From a bacterium (GTDB taxonomy: Bacteria; Bdellovibrionota_C; UBA2361; RFPC01): a stretch of DNA of 64,000 nt. Position numbers and translations under genes: made by a program. Below, in pieces: positions 26,917-36,121 of the stretch. How positions within the stretch are numbered: the stretch's first letter is position 1; the number at the start of each line of letters is the position of its first letter. The notes beneath the pieces were generated by a model. That model was not told where the DNA came from. It saw only the letters and a list, made by a program, of their open reading frames with translations, and ran no database searches. The DNA lies in contig JAUIBK010000008.1 in assembly GCA_030428205.1 (NCBI GenBank), positions 45,306-109,305 of the forward strand, in the 5' to 3' direction.

Positions 26917-27741
26917 ATGGAAAATAATGAGTTATTTCAGTCGCATTGGCGAGCTCAGCTTCATGAGATTATCTTTGAAGCCGACACCCCTGCCGGGAAG
27001 TGGTTTGATGTGATTCTCTTGTGGGCTATTTTGCTCAGCGTGGCGTCGGTCATGCTTGAATCAGTGGCAGGTATCCGAGCGTCCTATGGCCCAGCTTTAA
27101 GAAACATCGAGTGGTTTTTTACCATTCTTTTTACGTTTGAGTATGGTGCGCGTATTGCCAGTGTCTATTCGCCACGTAAGTATATTTTCAGCTTCTTTGG
27201 AATCGTCGATCTGCTTGCGATTCTACCCACATACCTCTCGCTTGTTTTTACAAGTTCTCAGTATCTTCTCGTTATCCGCTCTGTTCGACTATTGCGCGTT
27301 TTTCGAGTGTTAAAGTTGGTGCGATACTTGGGTGCGGCAAACGTTCTCACAAAAGCATTAGCAGCTAGTCGTCATAAGATAACAGTTTTTTTAGGAGTCG
27401 TGTTCACGATTGTCTTAATCATGGGAACCCTTATGTACCTCGTTGAAGGAGAAGTAAACGGGTATACAAGTATTCCAAAGAGTATGTACTGGGCTATTGT
27501 GACACTTACGACTGTTGGCTACGGGGATGTGACTCCTCATACAACCCTTGGGCAGGTACTTTCTTCTCTCTTAATGGTACTGGGGTATGGTGTCATTGCT
27601 GTTCCTACTGGAATTGTTTCGGTTGAACTCTCACGGGCACAGGCTGGAGAGGTGAATACTCAGGCCTGCAGGAATTGTAGCAAAGAAGGACATGCCAGTG
27701 ATGCCCAGTACTGTAAATACTGCGGTACTCACTTGAGCTAA
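26917..27741 (+). CDS. Voltage-gated potassium channel (Kv-like) with C-terminal zinc ribbon
   Basis: The 274-residue protein has six transmembrane helices. S4 carries regularly spaced charges in RSVRLLRVFRVLKLVR (Arg121, 124, 127, 130, Lys133, Arg136), and the pore has the selectivity filter TTVGYGD (residues 198-204). After S6 the cytosolic tail ends in a zinc ribbon, Cys251/Cys254 and Cys266/Cys269. Such tails could couple gating to metal or redox state. The ATG at 26917 follows AGGAG closely; an upstream TTG at 26881 is less likely. No neighbour suggests a partner. Confidence 0.88.
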   Translation: MENNELFQSHWRAQLHEIIFEADTPAGKWFDVILLWAILLSVASVMLESVAGIRASYGPALRNIEWFFTILFTFEYGARIASVYSPRKYIFSFFGIVDLLAILPTYLSLVFTSSQYLLVIRSVRLLRVFRVLKLVRYLGAANVLTKALAASRHKITVFLGVVFTIVLIMGTLMYLVEGEVNGYTSIPKSMYWAIVTLTTVGYGDVTPHTTLGQVLSSLLMVLGYGVIAVPTGIVSVELSRAQAGEVNTQACRNCSKEGHASDAQYCKYCGTHLS

Positions 27742-27857
27742 CCGTTGTTCTGTTGCTTCCTCTCTCTCGTGTTTCGTCAGATTGGGGTAGCAATTGTAAT
27801 GTTCATTACCCCTACGTTTGCTATGCGCTTTTGATCGAATGTGGTTTGGAGAACTGC

Positions 27858-28076
27858 TCACTCATTACTTGCCTGTGAATCATTCGAACATTCGTCAGCT
27901 TCTCGGCACTTTGCTGGCTCAGGATCCCAAAGTTTTTTGGTGTCTCCCCCTCGCGATCGAATAACGCTATTTGCATTGTCAAGAGCTTTTCCAGCCCCAG
28001 TCTCGACACTTGCACATCCCGTGGACGCCAAATAAAGGCCGATAGCGAAAAAAAAGAAAGCTTTTGATAGTCTCAT
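27858..28076 (-). CDS. Small lipoprotein
   Basis: This 72-residue product has a signal sequence (MRLSKAFFFFAIGLYLASTG) ending in lipobox STGC, so it is a lipoprotein of about 52 residues after processing. Mature Cys residues in CREADEC may form a disulfide. The leader AGGAACACT before the ATG matches those of sppA and the 11337 gene. No family is recognised. It is divergent from the DUF3015 gene. Confidence 0.65.
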   Translation of the reverse strand: MRLSKAFFFFAIGLYLASTGCASVETGAGKALDNANSVIRSRGGDTKKLWDPEPAKCREADECSNDSQASNE

Positions 28077-28188
28077 AGTGTTCCTGTCGCCATTTCTTGG
28101 TAGGTTGCTCTACATAAACTGAAAGTTCTCTCTCGACAATACTTGTCGAGAAGGATCTTTTCACTAACTATCTAAGGAGTAGTTGTCA

Positions 28189-28689
28189 ATGAAAATAAAG
28201 TCCAAGTACGTATTTTCTCTGCTTTTATCTGGTGCACTTGTGCTTCCAGCTACTGCATTTGCTCAGAACGTCGGAAACTGTGGGTGGGGTTCTAAGCTTT
28301 TTGATGGGCAAAAGGGAATAGTTCCCCAGGTGCTTGCGGTAACCACCAACGGAACTTCAGGAAACCAAACATTTGCCATTTCCTCTGGAACTTCTGGTTG
28401 TACTCAGGACGGAGTCGTTAAGACGAACTGGAAAACTGCAGCATACATTGATGCAAACATGAATAAGTTTGCTCGTGATGCTTCAAGAGGAGAAGGTGAA
28501 GCGGTAAAATCTCTCGCAAAACTCCTTGAGATGAGCGAAAGCGATAGCCAAGTTTTTTCAGTGGCCCTGAAAGACAATTTTTCAACACTTTTTCCAAGTG
28601 AAAACGTGACTTCTGAGGAAGTAACAACTGCGCTAAGAGCCATGCTTCAAGGGCATTCTGCACTTTCTCAGTACTCCGCTAAGGTGTAA
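28189..28689 (+). CDS. DUF3015 family exported protein
   Basis: The start at 28189 has AAGGAG upstream. A signal peptide (MKIKSKYVFSLLLSGALVLP to AFAQ) leads to a mature part beginning NVGNCGWGSKLFDGQKG, with paired cysteines typical of DUF3015 proteins. The family is periplasmic and of unknown function. A perfect intrinsic terminator follows at 28763, and the DUF4105 gene lies beyond, a neighbourhood I recall for this family. Confidence 0.8.
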   Translation: MKIKSKYVFSLLLSGALVLPATAFAQNVGNCGWGSKLFDGQKGIVPQVLAVTTNGTSGNQTFAISSGTSGCTQDGVVKTNWKTAAYIDANMNKFARDASRGEGEAVKSLAKLLEMSESDSQVFSVALKDNFSTLFPSENVTSEEVTTALRAMLQGHSALSQYSAKV

Positions 28690-28762
28690 TATTTTTGCCT
28701 TAGGCGTTTCTGGTAGGTTTTAGCGCCCTCCGGATAAAGGAGCTCTCTTTGAGAGTGAGGAA

Positions 28763-28795
28763 AGAGGCGGCGGTATGCCGCCTCTTTTTTTCTTT
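28763..28795 (+). terminator. Intrinsic terminator after the DUF3015 gene
   Basis: Perfect 9-bp stem AGAGGCGGC / GCCGCCTCT with loop GGTAT, followed by TTTTTTCTTTT. This is the clearest rho-independent terminator in the window. It also shows that the DUF4105 frame upstream of 28839 is not translated. Confidence 0.85.
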
Positions 28796-28838
28796 TACTC
28801 AAGTACCTCAAGATACGTTTTTTAAAATTACAGCACGC

Positions 28839-30728
28839 ATGCCACGACGCCCAGTTTGCCTCGGGATTTTCTTCTCGATTGTGATCCACCTCTTCATCCT
28901 CCTTGCTACTTCTTTTGCCGATACTGTCGCAGTGATGCCGTCGGATATCATCGAACAAGCGTTGGAAATGCGACTTCACGAAGATCCCACCTGGCATGCC
29001 CTGATCCACTATGAACCTCGCACGCTCGGGGGCTATGTTAGTAGAGTGGATGATGAGAAGTTTTTTCTTGCACGAGATGGAAAGTTTCATCCGAAAAATG
29101 AGCTCGTAAAAACCTTGCAAGCTTTTTTCGAGGAAGGAGATGACGACTCTCATCCACTCTGCCGCTTTCCTGCAAGACTGCAATGGCTTAAGGGGGCTCT
29201 TCCGCTCCTTCAAAGTGAGGTAGAGGATCTTTCGTGTGCTCGGTTTTCAGAGTGGATAAATGCTCTATCCCCAAACGGGATCACGATGGTCTTTCCCTCA
29301 GCTTTTTTGAATAACCCGGCTTCTGCTTTTGGACATACCCTGTTACGCATCGATTCCCGCGATCAGGATGAAGAGAGCCGTCTTCTGGCCTACACGGCAA
29401 GTTTTGCGGCGTCTACTTCTGGAGAGGATCCAGTAAGCTACGCTCTGAGAGGAACCTTTGGAGGATACCCTGGGTTCTTTAACGTGTTTCCGTATTACCA
29501 GACGGTGAAGCAGTACAGTGATCTTGAACATCGAGATATTTGGGAGTATCAGCTCAACATCACCCCCCACGAGGCAGATTTTCTTACCAAGCACCTTTGG
29601 GAACTGAAGGGGATCGCATATCAGTACTTTTATTTTGACGAAAATTGCGCGTTTCAGATGCTGGCGCTTCTTAATGTGCTTTGGCCAGAGAAGGCACTTC
29701 TCGAGAAGCTTAAACCCTGGGTAATCCCCATAGATGTTGTACGAGAGGTTGTGGCGCAGAAGTCCCTTGTAAAACAGACAATCTTTCGACCTGCTTTGGC
29801 CACAACTCTTCAATCTCGTGCGGCTACCATGTCTCAGGTGGAGATTGAGAGAGCGAAATCTCTCGTTGAGAGAGAAGAGACGCTCGTCTTGCCCGCTGAT
29901 TCGCCCGAAATCCTAGACCTTGCCTATGACTATCTTTCATATGCACTAACGAAAGGTAAGGTTTCGCATCAGGTAGGGAGCAAAAAGGGTCTCTCGTTGC
30001 TTAGCGCAAGAAGTAAACTCAATGTGCCCTCATCGACTTTTAAGGTGGAAGCAACTGACAGTCGACCAGACCAAGGCCACTCAACCTCACGGATGAGAAC
30101 AGGTGTAGGACGTCGTTCAGGAAAGAGTTTTTACGAGTTGCAGTATCGGCCAGCCCACCACGATCTCCTGGATCCTTCTCAAGGTTTCCTAAGAGGATCA
30201 CAGATTGAGATGTTTGCGACGTCGTTTCGTCACACGGAAGATGAGTCATTTAAACTCGAAGAGTTTAAAGTGCTTGATCTCTTTTCGCTCTCCCCAAGAA
30301 CCGATCTTTTTCAGCCCCATTCTTGGCGGCTCTCTACTGGTGTTCGTCGAAAGCGGTTTCATGCAGTTCGAGATGGGCTTATTACAGATACGAGGTTTGG
30401 ATATGGCTTTACCTGGTCTGTAGATGAGGCTATGGCGTACTCGTTGTTGAATAGTTCACTTCAGCTTGGTGGAAAACTTGATACGAACTTTGCTGGAGGA
30501 GTTGGAGTGCTTGCTGGCATGCTCTATCAACCAATTGAAGCGTGGGCGATAAAAGGAGAGGTAGAGCACTTGCGGCTCTGGGGTGATACACATACTTCGT
30601 TGGAGTACCGAATTGAACAGCGCCTAAGCCTTACCTCAGACTTGGCGCTTCGTTTTGCACTTGCGAGACGACATGAGTACACAACATATGATAATGAAAT
30701 GCGTTTAAGTCTGGACTTGTTCTTTTAA
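28839..30728 (+). CDS. DUF4105 family outer-envelope protein
   Basis: Starting at the ATG at 28839, beyond the terminator, the protein has 629 residues with a signal or anchor helix (LGIFFSIVIHLFILLATSFA). The DUF4105 core (about 85-330) contains MVFPSAFLNNPASAFGHTLL and the conserved YFDENCAFQMLALL, which has a Cys resembling a papain-like (NlpC/Lnb-type) active site. The C-terminal part (about 430-629) is rich in alternating strands and ends ...MRLSLDLFF, as in outer-membrane beta barrels. Function is unknown. It is followed directly by a hydrolase gene. Confidence 0.82.
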   Translation: MPRRPVCLGIFFSIVIHLFILLATSFADTVAVMPSDIIEQALEMRLHEDPTWHALIHYEPRTLGGYVSRVDDEKFFLARDGKFHPKNELVKTLQAFFEEGDDDSHPLCRFPARLQWLKGALPLLQSEVEDLSCARFSEWINALSPNGITMVFPSAFLNNPASAFGHTLLRIDSRDQDEESRLLAYTASFAASTSGEDPVSYALRGTFGGYPGFFNVFPYYQTVKQYSDLEHRDIWEYQLNITPHEADFLTKHLWELKGIAYQYFYFDENCAFQMLALLNVLWPEKALLEKLKPWVIPIDVVREVVAQKSLVKQTIFRPALATTLQSRAATMSQVEIERAKSLVEREETLVLPADSPEILDLAYDYLSYALTKGKVSHQVGSKKGLSLLSARSKLNVPSSTFKVEATDSRPDQGHSTSRMRTGVGRRSGKSFYELQYRPAHHDLLDPSQGFLRGSQIEMFATSFRHTEDESFKLEEFKVLDLFSLSPRTDLFQPHSWRLSTGVRRKRFHAVRDGLITDTRFGYGFTWSVDEAMAYSLLNSSLQLGGKLDTNFAGGVGVLAGMLYQPIEAWAIKGEVEHLRLWGDTHTSLEYRIEQRLSLTSDLALRFALARRHEYTTYDNEMRLSLDLFF

Positions 30729-30773
30729 ATGATACACTGCTTGGCGCTACCTATATTCCCGGCGCTTAAAAAA

Positions 30774-30836
30774 ATCGCTTCACACAGCCCTGAGGGTGGG
30801 GAGCATTCCCCGGAGGGAGACCCCGCAGGAAGCGAT
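30774..30836 (+). repeat. Nested hairpin upstream of the hydrolase gene
   Basis: ATCGCTTC (30774-30781) pairs with GAAGCGAT (30829-30836); inside, GGGGA pairs with TCCCC around a GCAT loop (30798-30811). It lies between the DUF4105 stop and the preferred hydrolase start. If the longer hydrolase frame were used, this segment would encode repeated SPEG tetrapeptides. Confidence 0.45.
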
Positions 30837-30863
30837 AAGACTCAATCTCAGTCACCCGAAGGG

Positions 30864-31766
30864 ATGAAGAGGAACCAGTCTTTTCACAAGAAGTGCCTAT
30901 GTTCATTGGGCCGGATTTTTTTCGTCTACGGGGGGTATGCATTGATTCTCGTGTGGACAGGATGCTCGAACCTTTTCTTCTATCCGGATAAACAATTCTA
31001 TGGTTCGCCTGCTGCGTTAGGTATCCGATTTGAGCAGAGAATGATCGTCACTCCAGGGCAACCTACTCTTATGGCATGGAGACTTTTTCCTGCGGAGGGC
31101 CAGGAATACAAAGGCATCATCATTCATCTGCACGGTAATGCCGAGAATATGAGTACTCACTTCCGCGGTATCGCCTGGTTGCTTGAATATGGTTATCAAA
31201 TTCTCACCGTTGATTACCGCGGATATGGCGGCTCTGAGGGCGTTGTCTCAATTGACGGAATTCATGAAGACGTGCGGAACATTTTTCGCCATGTTCAAGG
31301 GAGTACAGACCTTGGAAACGTACCAAGGTTTCTCTTGGGGCAAAGCTTAGGGGGAACACTCGCTTCTACCGTAGCGGGAGAAGCTGAGTTTTTAGCGATG
31401 TTTGATGGAATCATTATTGAGAGTGCTTTTTCCGGTTATCGATCGATGGTTCGTGAAAAAGTTGGTGATTTTTGGCTTCTCTCTCCTTTTCAATATCCCC
31501 TCTCGTGGCTTGTGACTTCTCGATATAAACCCCAAGAAGCGATTGCCAAAGTAGACGAGACTCCTTTTCTTTTTTTTATTGCGGAGTTAGATCAGGTTGT
31601 TCCTCCCTACCAGACACTGGAATTATATAATGCAGTAAAGGGGAAGAAAGAACTTGTGCGTATCCCCTATAAAAAGCACCTCGAGGTGTTCCAAGAGAAT
31701 CACTCTCGGAAAGCTTTGGTTGAATTCTTAGAGGAGAGAAGCCAAGAAAGCAGCAATGAGAGTTGA
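30864..31766 (+). CDS. Alpha/beta hydrolase lipoprotein (Bem46-like)
   Basis: The preferred start at 30864 gives 300 residues with a signal sequence ending in lipobox WTGC (Cys34), so the enzyme is probably membrane-anchored. The hydrolase fold is clear: HLHGNAENM (oxyanion HG), VDYRGYGGSEG, nucleophile in LLGQSLGGTLAS, acid in FIAELDQVVPP, and His in KKHLEVF. The ATG has only GAAGGG directly before it. The frame also extends back to 30729, abutting the DUF4105 stop, but then the signal sequence would be internal. Substrate unknown. Confidence 0.75.
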   Translation: MKRNQSFHKKCLCSLGRIFFVYGGYALILVWTGCSNLFFYPDKQFYGSPAALGIRFEQRMIVTPGQPTLMAWRLFPAEGQEYKGIIIHLHGNAENMSTHFRGIAWLLEYGYQILTVDYRGYGGSEGVVSIDGIHEDVRNIFRHVQGSTDLGNVPRFLLGQSLGGTLASTVAGEAEFLAMFDGIIIESAFSGYRSMVREKVGDFWLLSPFQYPLSWLVTSRYKPQEAIAKVDETPFLFFIAELDQVVPPYQTLELYNAVKGKKELVRIPYKKHLEVFQENHSRKALVEFLEERSQESSNES

Positions 31767-31818
31767 GGCTTTTCTTTATGGCTGTCAGGACACACGAGAT
31801 TCCAACAGGAGATAACCT

Positions 31819-32004
31819 TTAGTCTTGTTCGAACGAGAAGTCAGCCAAGGCTTGCTCAAAGTCAGTAGCGGCACTTTCTTCGGCACTCGATGGAGCATTT
31901 GTTCGTAGTGCAAACAGGTTGTCGAGAAACTCTTGGACTTCTTGAACGTTGTTGTTTGCTTCTTTGGTCATTTGTAGAGGCAGAGAGTTTTTTAGCTTAG
32001 TCAT
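31819..32004 (-). CDS. Small acidic protein of unknown function
   Basis: From the ATG at 32004, with AAGGAAG upstream, the frame gives 61 residues: a short polar N-terminus, a helix with NNNVQEVQEFLDNLFALR, and an acidic C-terminus (DFEQALADFSFEQD). No family is recognised. A CRP-consensus palindrome lies 85 bp upstream (32089-32104), which supports a real, regulated gene. Confidence 0.5.
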   Translation of the reverse strand: MTKLKNSLPLQMTKEANNNVQEVQEFLDNLFALRTNAPSSAEESAATDFEQALADFSFEQD

Positions 32005-32088
32005 CTTATTCTTCCTTGTAGTCTTTGTCCGAGCCACAGTTCCGTTCTGCGGCGTATAAAGAGAGTCGGAGTAAAGTAGGGAATAGAG

Positions 32089-32104
32089 TGTGATGTGGGT
32101 CACA
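32089..32104. promoter_or_regulatory. Candidate CRP/FNR-family operator, second site
   Basis: TGTGATGTGGGTCACA fits TGTGA-N6-TCACA in both halves. It sits between the small acidic gene (minus, start 32004) and the 3' end of the M48 gene. Confidence 0.5.
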
Positions 32105-32138
32105 GGATAGCTAGATACTGGCTAATATGCTGATATTG

Positions 32139-32999
32139 CTATTTATTGCAATGCTCTTTGGAGATCCTCAAGGCTTCTGGCATCCACTGCTTAAATTGCT
32201 CTATGCGTGTCTGAGCTGTTGGGTGAGTGGAGAGAAACTCAGGTGGTCGGTTGGAGCCTTGAGCTTGTTGCATACGACCCCAGAGAAGCGGAGCCTCTCG
32301 TGGGTTAAAGCAGGCACGAGCAAGATAGAGCAATCCGATATAGTCTGCCTCTGATTCGTGTTTGCGGGAAAAAGGAAGCAGGATTCCAAACTGGCTGCCG
32401 AGCCCAAAAGCTCCAAGCACCATCTGTTGTGTCTCAGGCGCCATCTCACCTACAGCCATGTTCAGAGCTACCCCTCCAAGTTGTGTGAGTCGTTGGTGGG
32501 TCATACGCTCTGCGCCGTGGCGTGATGTTGCGTGAGCAATCTCATGTCCCATGACGGCAGCTAAGCCGTCGTCATTTTGTGTTATAGGAAGAATGCCAGT
32601 ATAGATAGCTACCTTTCCACCCGGTAGAGCAAAGGCATTGGCCTGTTCTGAACGAATGAGATTAAATTCCCATTTAAAATCGTTTACTCCAGTTACGGCT
32701 GCTATCCGTTTGCCAATGGAGCGAATGCGGTCGAGATCATTTCCTGAAGAGATAACGTCGCTTTGTGAGAGGAGTGTTCTGTACGATTGAAGTCCGAGCG
32801 CAACTTCATCACTACGAGACATATCCACAATTTGAGTCCGTCCACTGAGAGGGACTGTCTCTTGATGGCTTTGAGTATAAATGAGAAAGAAGAGACCGAA
32901 GAGGAGAAGAGGCCAGATACGAAACTTGCCCTTACGGCCAGACGTATGAGAGCGACGGAAGGGAAATGGGGTTCTTGTATTTGGGAGTCGGATGCGCAT
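32139..32999 (-). CDS. M48 family zinc metalloprotease
   Basis: The 286-residue protein has one N-terminal membrane helix (about 27-42, IWPLLLFGLFFLIY) and a periplasmic M48 catalytic domain. The zinc site is HEIAH (152-156) with the third ligand in HESEAD (about 215). NAFALPGGKVAIYTGIL upstream is also characteristic. Such LoiP/YcaL-like proteases act in envelope protein quality control. The ATG at 32999 has no strong RBS. Confidence 0.87.
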   Translation of the reverse strand: MRIRLPNTRTPFPFRRSHTSGRKGKFRIWPLLLFGLFFLIYTQSHQETVPLSGRTQIVDMSRSDEVALGLQSYRTLLSQSDVISSGNDLDRIRSIGKRIAAVTGVNDFKWEFNLIRSEQANAFALPGGKVAIYTGILPITQNDDGLAAVMGHEIAHATSRHGAERMTHQRLTQLGGVALNMAVGEMAPETQQMVLGAFGLGSQFGILLPFSRKHESEADYIGLLYLARACFNPREAPLLWGRMQQAQGSNRPPEFLSTHPTAQTRIEQFKQWMPEALRISKEHCNK

Positions 33000-33109
33000 G
33001 TTAAGAAATATTGAAGATAAGTATGAGATCAGTTTTATAGTGGATTTTTTCAGTTTTTACCATAAAGTTGGCTCTAAGCAGCTTATGATATTTTTTTCGT
33101 AGAATCACT

Positions 33110-34234
33110 ATGCATAAAATCTCTGTCTTTCTTGCGTTCTTTCTCTTTTCATTGGTTTCTCAGGCCGAAACTCCCCCAAAATTGTTTACCGTTGGAGTCT
33201 TGGTCCCGCTCAGTGGTGGTGCTTCTGAGCAGGGCAAATGGATCGAGCGTGGATTAGACCTAGCAAAGCGAGAAATTGAGAGGAGAGACGGAGCCACTCT
33301 TGATCTCCACTTTGAAGACACCCAAGGTGATACAGCTAAAGCAATTTCAGCCTATAAGTACTTGCAACGAACCGAGAAGCCTTCTGTCTATTTTGCCTGG
33401 GGGTCGGGAGTGGGGCTTGCCCTTACTCCGTTGGTGAATAGAGATCAGATTCCGCTTATTGGTGTTGCCACGGGGACTCCGTTGTACACCTCGCCGAATG
33501 ATTTTACCTTTCGTAATTTCCCGTCCGCTGTTGATGAAGCCCTCCAAGCTGTCAAAGTCGTTACAGAAGACCTAAAAGCAAAGCGGATAGCTATTCTTCA
33601 AATTGAAAATGCTTATGGTGAGGGAGCTATCGGGGCATTTGAAAAACATGCCGCACATACAGGTGCTCAAGTTGTTCGTAAGGAGGTTTTTCTTCCGGGA
33701 GATTCCGATTTTCGGCCACAAATATTGCGAATGAAACAGTCAGCCCCGGACGTTGTCTATCTTGCTTCTTATCCCCATGAGGGAGGCATTGCTTTGCGGC
33801 AAATGAAAGAAATGAGAGTCGAAGCTCAAATCGTAGCAACACCAGCTATTGCAGGAAGCCATACGTTCTCGCAACTAGGCGATGAAATTCTCGAAGGGCT
33901 CATCATTATTAGTGCTGCACCGGTTTTCACAGATTTTTCTCAACCGCACGTAGCGTCATTTGTTCATCGATACCAAGAGGCTTATGGAGAAAAGCCAGAT
34001 CTTGGACACTATCTCGGAGTAAATGCTTACGATGCGCTTCATATTATTGCTCCACTTTTGAAGCTGTGTGCTTCAGAAGAAGAGTCTGGCTCCTGTTTGC
34101 GAGATAAGCTTTTCTCACTCAAATCATATCACGGAGTTGGTGGAGTTATTTCATTTGACCGAAATGGCGATGTGAAGAAAGAGTTCTCGGTGCAGCAATA
34201 CACGAATGGAGCATTTCAGCGACTCGATCGCTAG
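33110..34234 (+). CDS. Branched-chain amino acid-type ABC substrate-binding protein
   Basis: A signal peptide (MHKISVFLAFFLFSLVSQAE) is followed by a Peripla_BP_6/LivJ-type domain of about 350 residues: VGVLVPLSGGASEQGKW, NAYGEGAIGAFEKH, PDVVYLASYPHEG and GHYLGVNAYDA. Such proteins deliver Leu/Ile/Val or amides to LivHMGF permeases. No permease gene is near, so it must work with genes elsewhere. Specificity cannot be read. Confidence 0.85.
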   Translation: MHKISVFLAFFLFSLVSQAETPPKLFTVGVLVPLSGGASEQGKWIERGLDLAKREIERRDGATLDLHFEDTQGDTAKAISAYKYLQRTEKPSVYFAWGSGVGLALTPLVNRDQIPLIGVATGTPLYTSPNDFTFRNFPSAVDEALQAVKVVTEDLKAKRIAILQIENAYGEGAIGAFEKHAAHTGAQVVRKEVFLPGDSDFRPQILRMKQSAPDVVYLASYPHEGGIALRQMKEMRVEAQIVATPAIAGSHTFSQLGDEILEGLIIISAAPVFTDFSQPHVASFVHRYQEAYGEKPDLGHYLGVNAYDALHIIAPLLKLCASEEESGSCLRDKLFSLKSYHGVGGVISFDRNGDVKKEFSVQQYTNGAFQRLDR

Positions 34235-34310
34235 CTGATTGGAGATGTCTCAAGCGAGGACATACAGCATTTTGAGAACTTAGATGTATCCAAGTCGAGA
34301 TAGCGAGAAG

Positions 34311-34387
<77 letters not shown>

Positions 34388-34600
34388 AAAAGAGAGAAGA
34401 ATGTGAGCACATTCCGCAACTTGGATGGCGAGGGTATAGCATCGCTTTGGGGAAGTCAAGATAGGGACTGGGATCACTCAGTAAGATTGCCTTTTCCCAT
34501 TCTGCATAGAAGATTATAGTGTTCGGCGTAGTTGATCGGGGTCTAGCCCAAGGGCTAAGTGAGTTTTGGATGTTTTGAGGCTATTTGGAGAGAGTTTGCT

Positions 34601-36121
34601 ATGAAAGCTTTATTGAAAGAACTGGGGTTGGGCGAGCAGCTTTTGGGTTCGTACGGGAAAAATTTGTATGAGCCAGATTCAGACAAGAAGGTTGAGAGCT
34701 TTTCACCGATTGACGGCAAGCTCATCGCCTCAGTAGCCGTGACAAGTCCACAGCAATACGAGCAGATTATGGCTGAAGCTCAGCAGACATTTCTTGAGTG
34801 GAGGAAGGTACCTGCTCCAGAACGAGGGCAAGTGGTACGCGAGATTGGTGATGCGCTTCGTGAACACAAGCATGCTCTTGGAAAGCTTGTGACGCTTGAG
34901 ATGGGGAAAATTCTCGCTGAAGGTGAGGGTGAAATTCAAGAAGCGATTGATATCGCTGATTTCTCAGTCGGACTCTCACGACAATTATATGGACGCACGA
35001 TGCACTCAGAGCGCCCACTTCACCGCATGTACGAGCAATGGCATCCGCTTGGTGTGATTGGAGTTATTACAGCTTTTAATTTTCCTGCTGCTGTTTGGGC
35101 CTGGAACGCGATGGTCGCTGCGGTGTGTGGCGATGTCATTGTATGGAAACCAAGTGAGTTTACACCAGTTACAGCGGTAGCTCTTACTGAAATTTGTCGT
35201 AAGGTTGCTGAGCAGCACGGTTTTCCTGGCCTCTTTAGTTTAGTTGTTGATGATGGCCCCGAACTTGGCAAGACGATGGCGGCTGATGCACGTATTCCTC
35301 TTATTTCTGCAACTGGCTCTTGTCGGATGGGACGCTCTGTTGCTGAGGTAGTTGGGGCACGTCTTGGTCGAAGCTTGCTCGAGCTTGGTGGAAACAATGC
35401 GATTATTGTACTTGATGACGCAGACCTTGATCTTGTTGTTCCCTCAGTGCTTTTTGGAGCGGTTGGTACTGCTGGACAGCGGTGTACATCAACTCGACGA
35501 ATCTTAATTCACCACTCAAAACAAGATGAATTTCTCAAGCGGCTTACGGCGGCCTATGAGCAGGTGCGTATTGGAGACCCCCTTGAGAGTAATACCCTTA
35601 TGGGGCCACTGATTCATGAACATGCTGTTCAAGCGTATAAAGATGCTGTAGCAGCGGTGCCTTCTCAAGGTGGAGAGGTCGTTTATGGTGGAGAAGTGCT
35701 AGAAGGGCACGCGTCTCGATTGTACGTCCAGCCCACCATCGTTAAAGCCCACCGTGAGATGAAACTTGTAAAAGATGAGACCTTTGCTCCCATTCTTTAT
35801 GTTATCGGAGTCGAAAGTTATGAAGAGGCCATTGAGATTCACAATGACGTGCCACAGGGGTTAAGCTCAGCTATCTTTACCAATAGTATGCGTGAAGCAG
35901 AGCGCTTTCTCTCTTATGCGGGAAGTGATTGTGGAATTGCTAATGTTAATATTGGTACTTCTGGTGCAGAGATTGGGGGAGCGTTTGGTGGAGAAAAAGA
36001 TACTGGAGGAGGTAGAGAATCAGGTTCTGATTCTTGGAAGCAGTATATGCGTCGCCAAACCAATACGATGAATTATAGTACGAACCTTCCGCTTGCTCAG
36101 GGGATTGAGTTTAAGGTGTAG
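34601..36121 (+). CDS. ALDH7-family aldehyde dehydrogenase (aminoadipate-semialdehyde type)
   Basis: With the ATG at 34601 (GGAGAG upstream) the protein has 506 residues. Catalytic Cys295 lies in GTAGQRCTSTRR and Glu261 in LLELGGNNA. NIGTSGAEIGGAFGGEKDTGGGRESGSD segments near the C-terminus are diagnostic of ALDH7A1/AmaB, which oxidises alpha-aminoadipic semialdehyde in lysine catabolism (and other aldehydes). It is monocistronic; the convergent lipoprotein gene overlaps its last 11 bp. Confidence 0.9.
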   Translation: MKALLKELGLGEQLLGSYGKNLYEPDSDKKVESFSPIDGKLIASVAVTSPQQYEQIMAEAQQTFLEWRKVPAPERGQVVREIGDALREHKHALGKLVTLEMGKILAEGEGEIQEAIDIADFSVGLSRQLYGRTMHSERPLHRMYEQWHPLGVIGVITAFNFPAAVWAWNAMVAAVCGDVIVWKPSEFTPVTAVALTEICRKVAEQHGFPGLFSLVVDDGPELGKTMAADARIPLISATGSCRMGRSVAEVVGARLGRSLLELGGNNAIIVLDDADLDLVVPSVLFGAVGTAGQRCTSTRRILIHHSKQDEFLKRLTAAYEQVRIGDPLESNTLMGPLIHEHAVQAYKDAVAAVPSQGGEVVYGGEVLEGHASRLYVQPTIVKAHREMKLVKDETFAPILYVIGVESYEEAIEIHNDVPQGLSSAIFTNSMREAERFLSYAGSDCGIANVNIGTSGAEIGGAFGGEKDTGGGRESGSDSWKQYMRRQTNTMNYSTNLPLAQGIEFKV

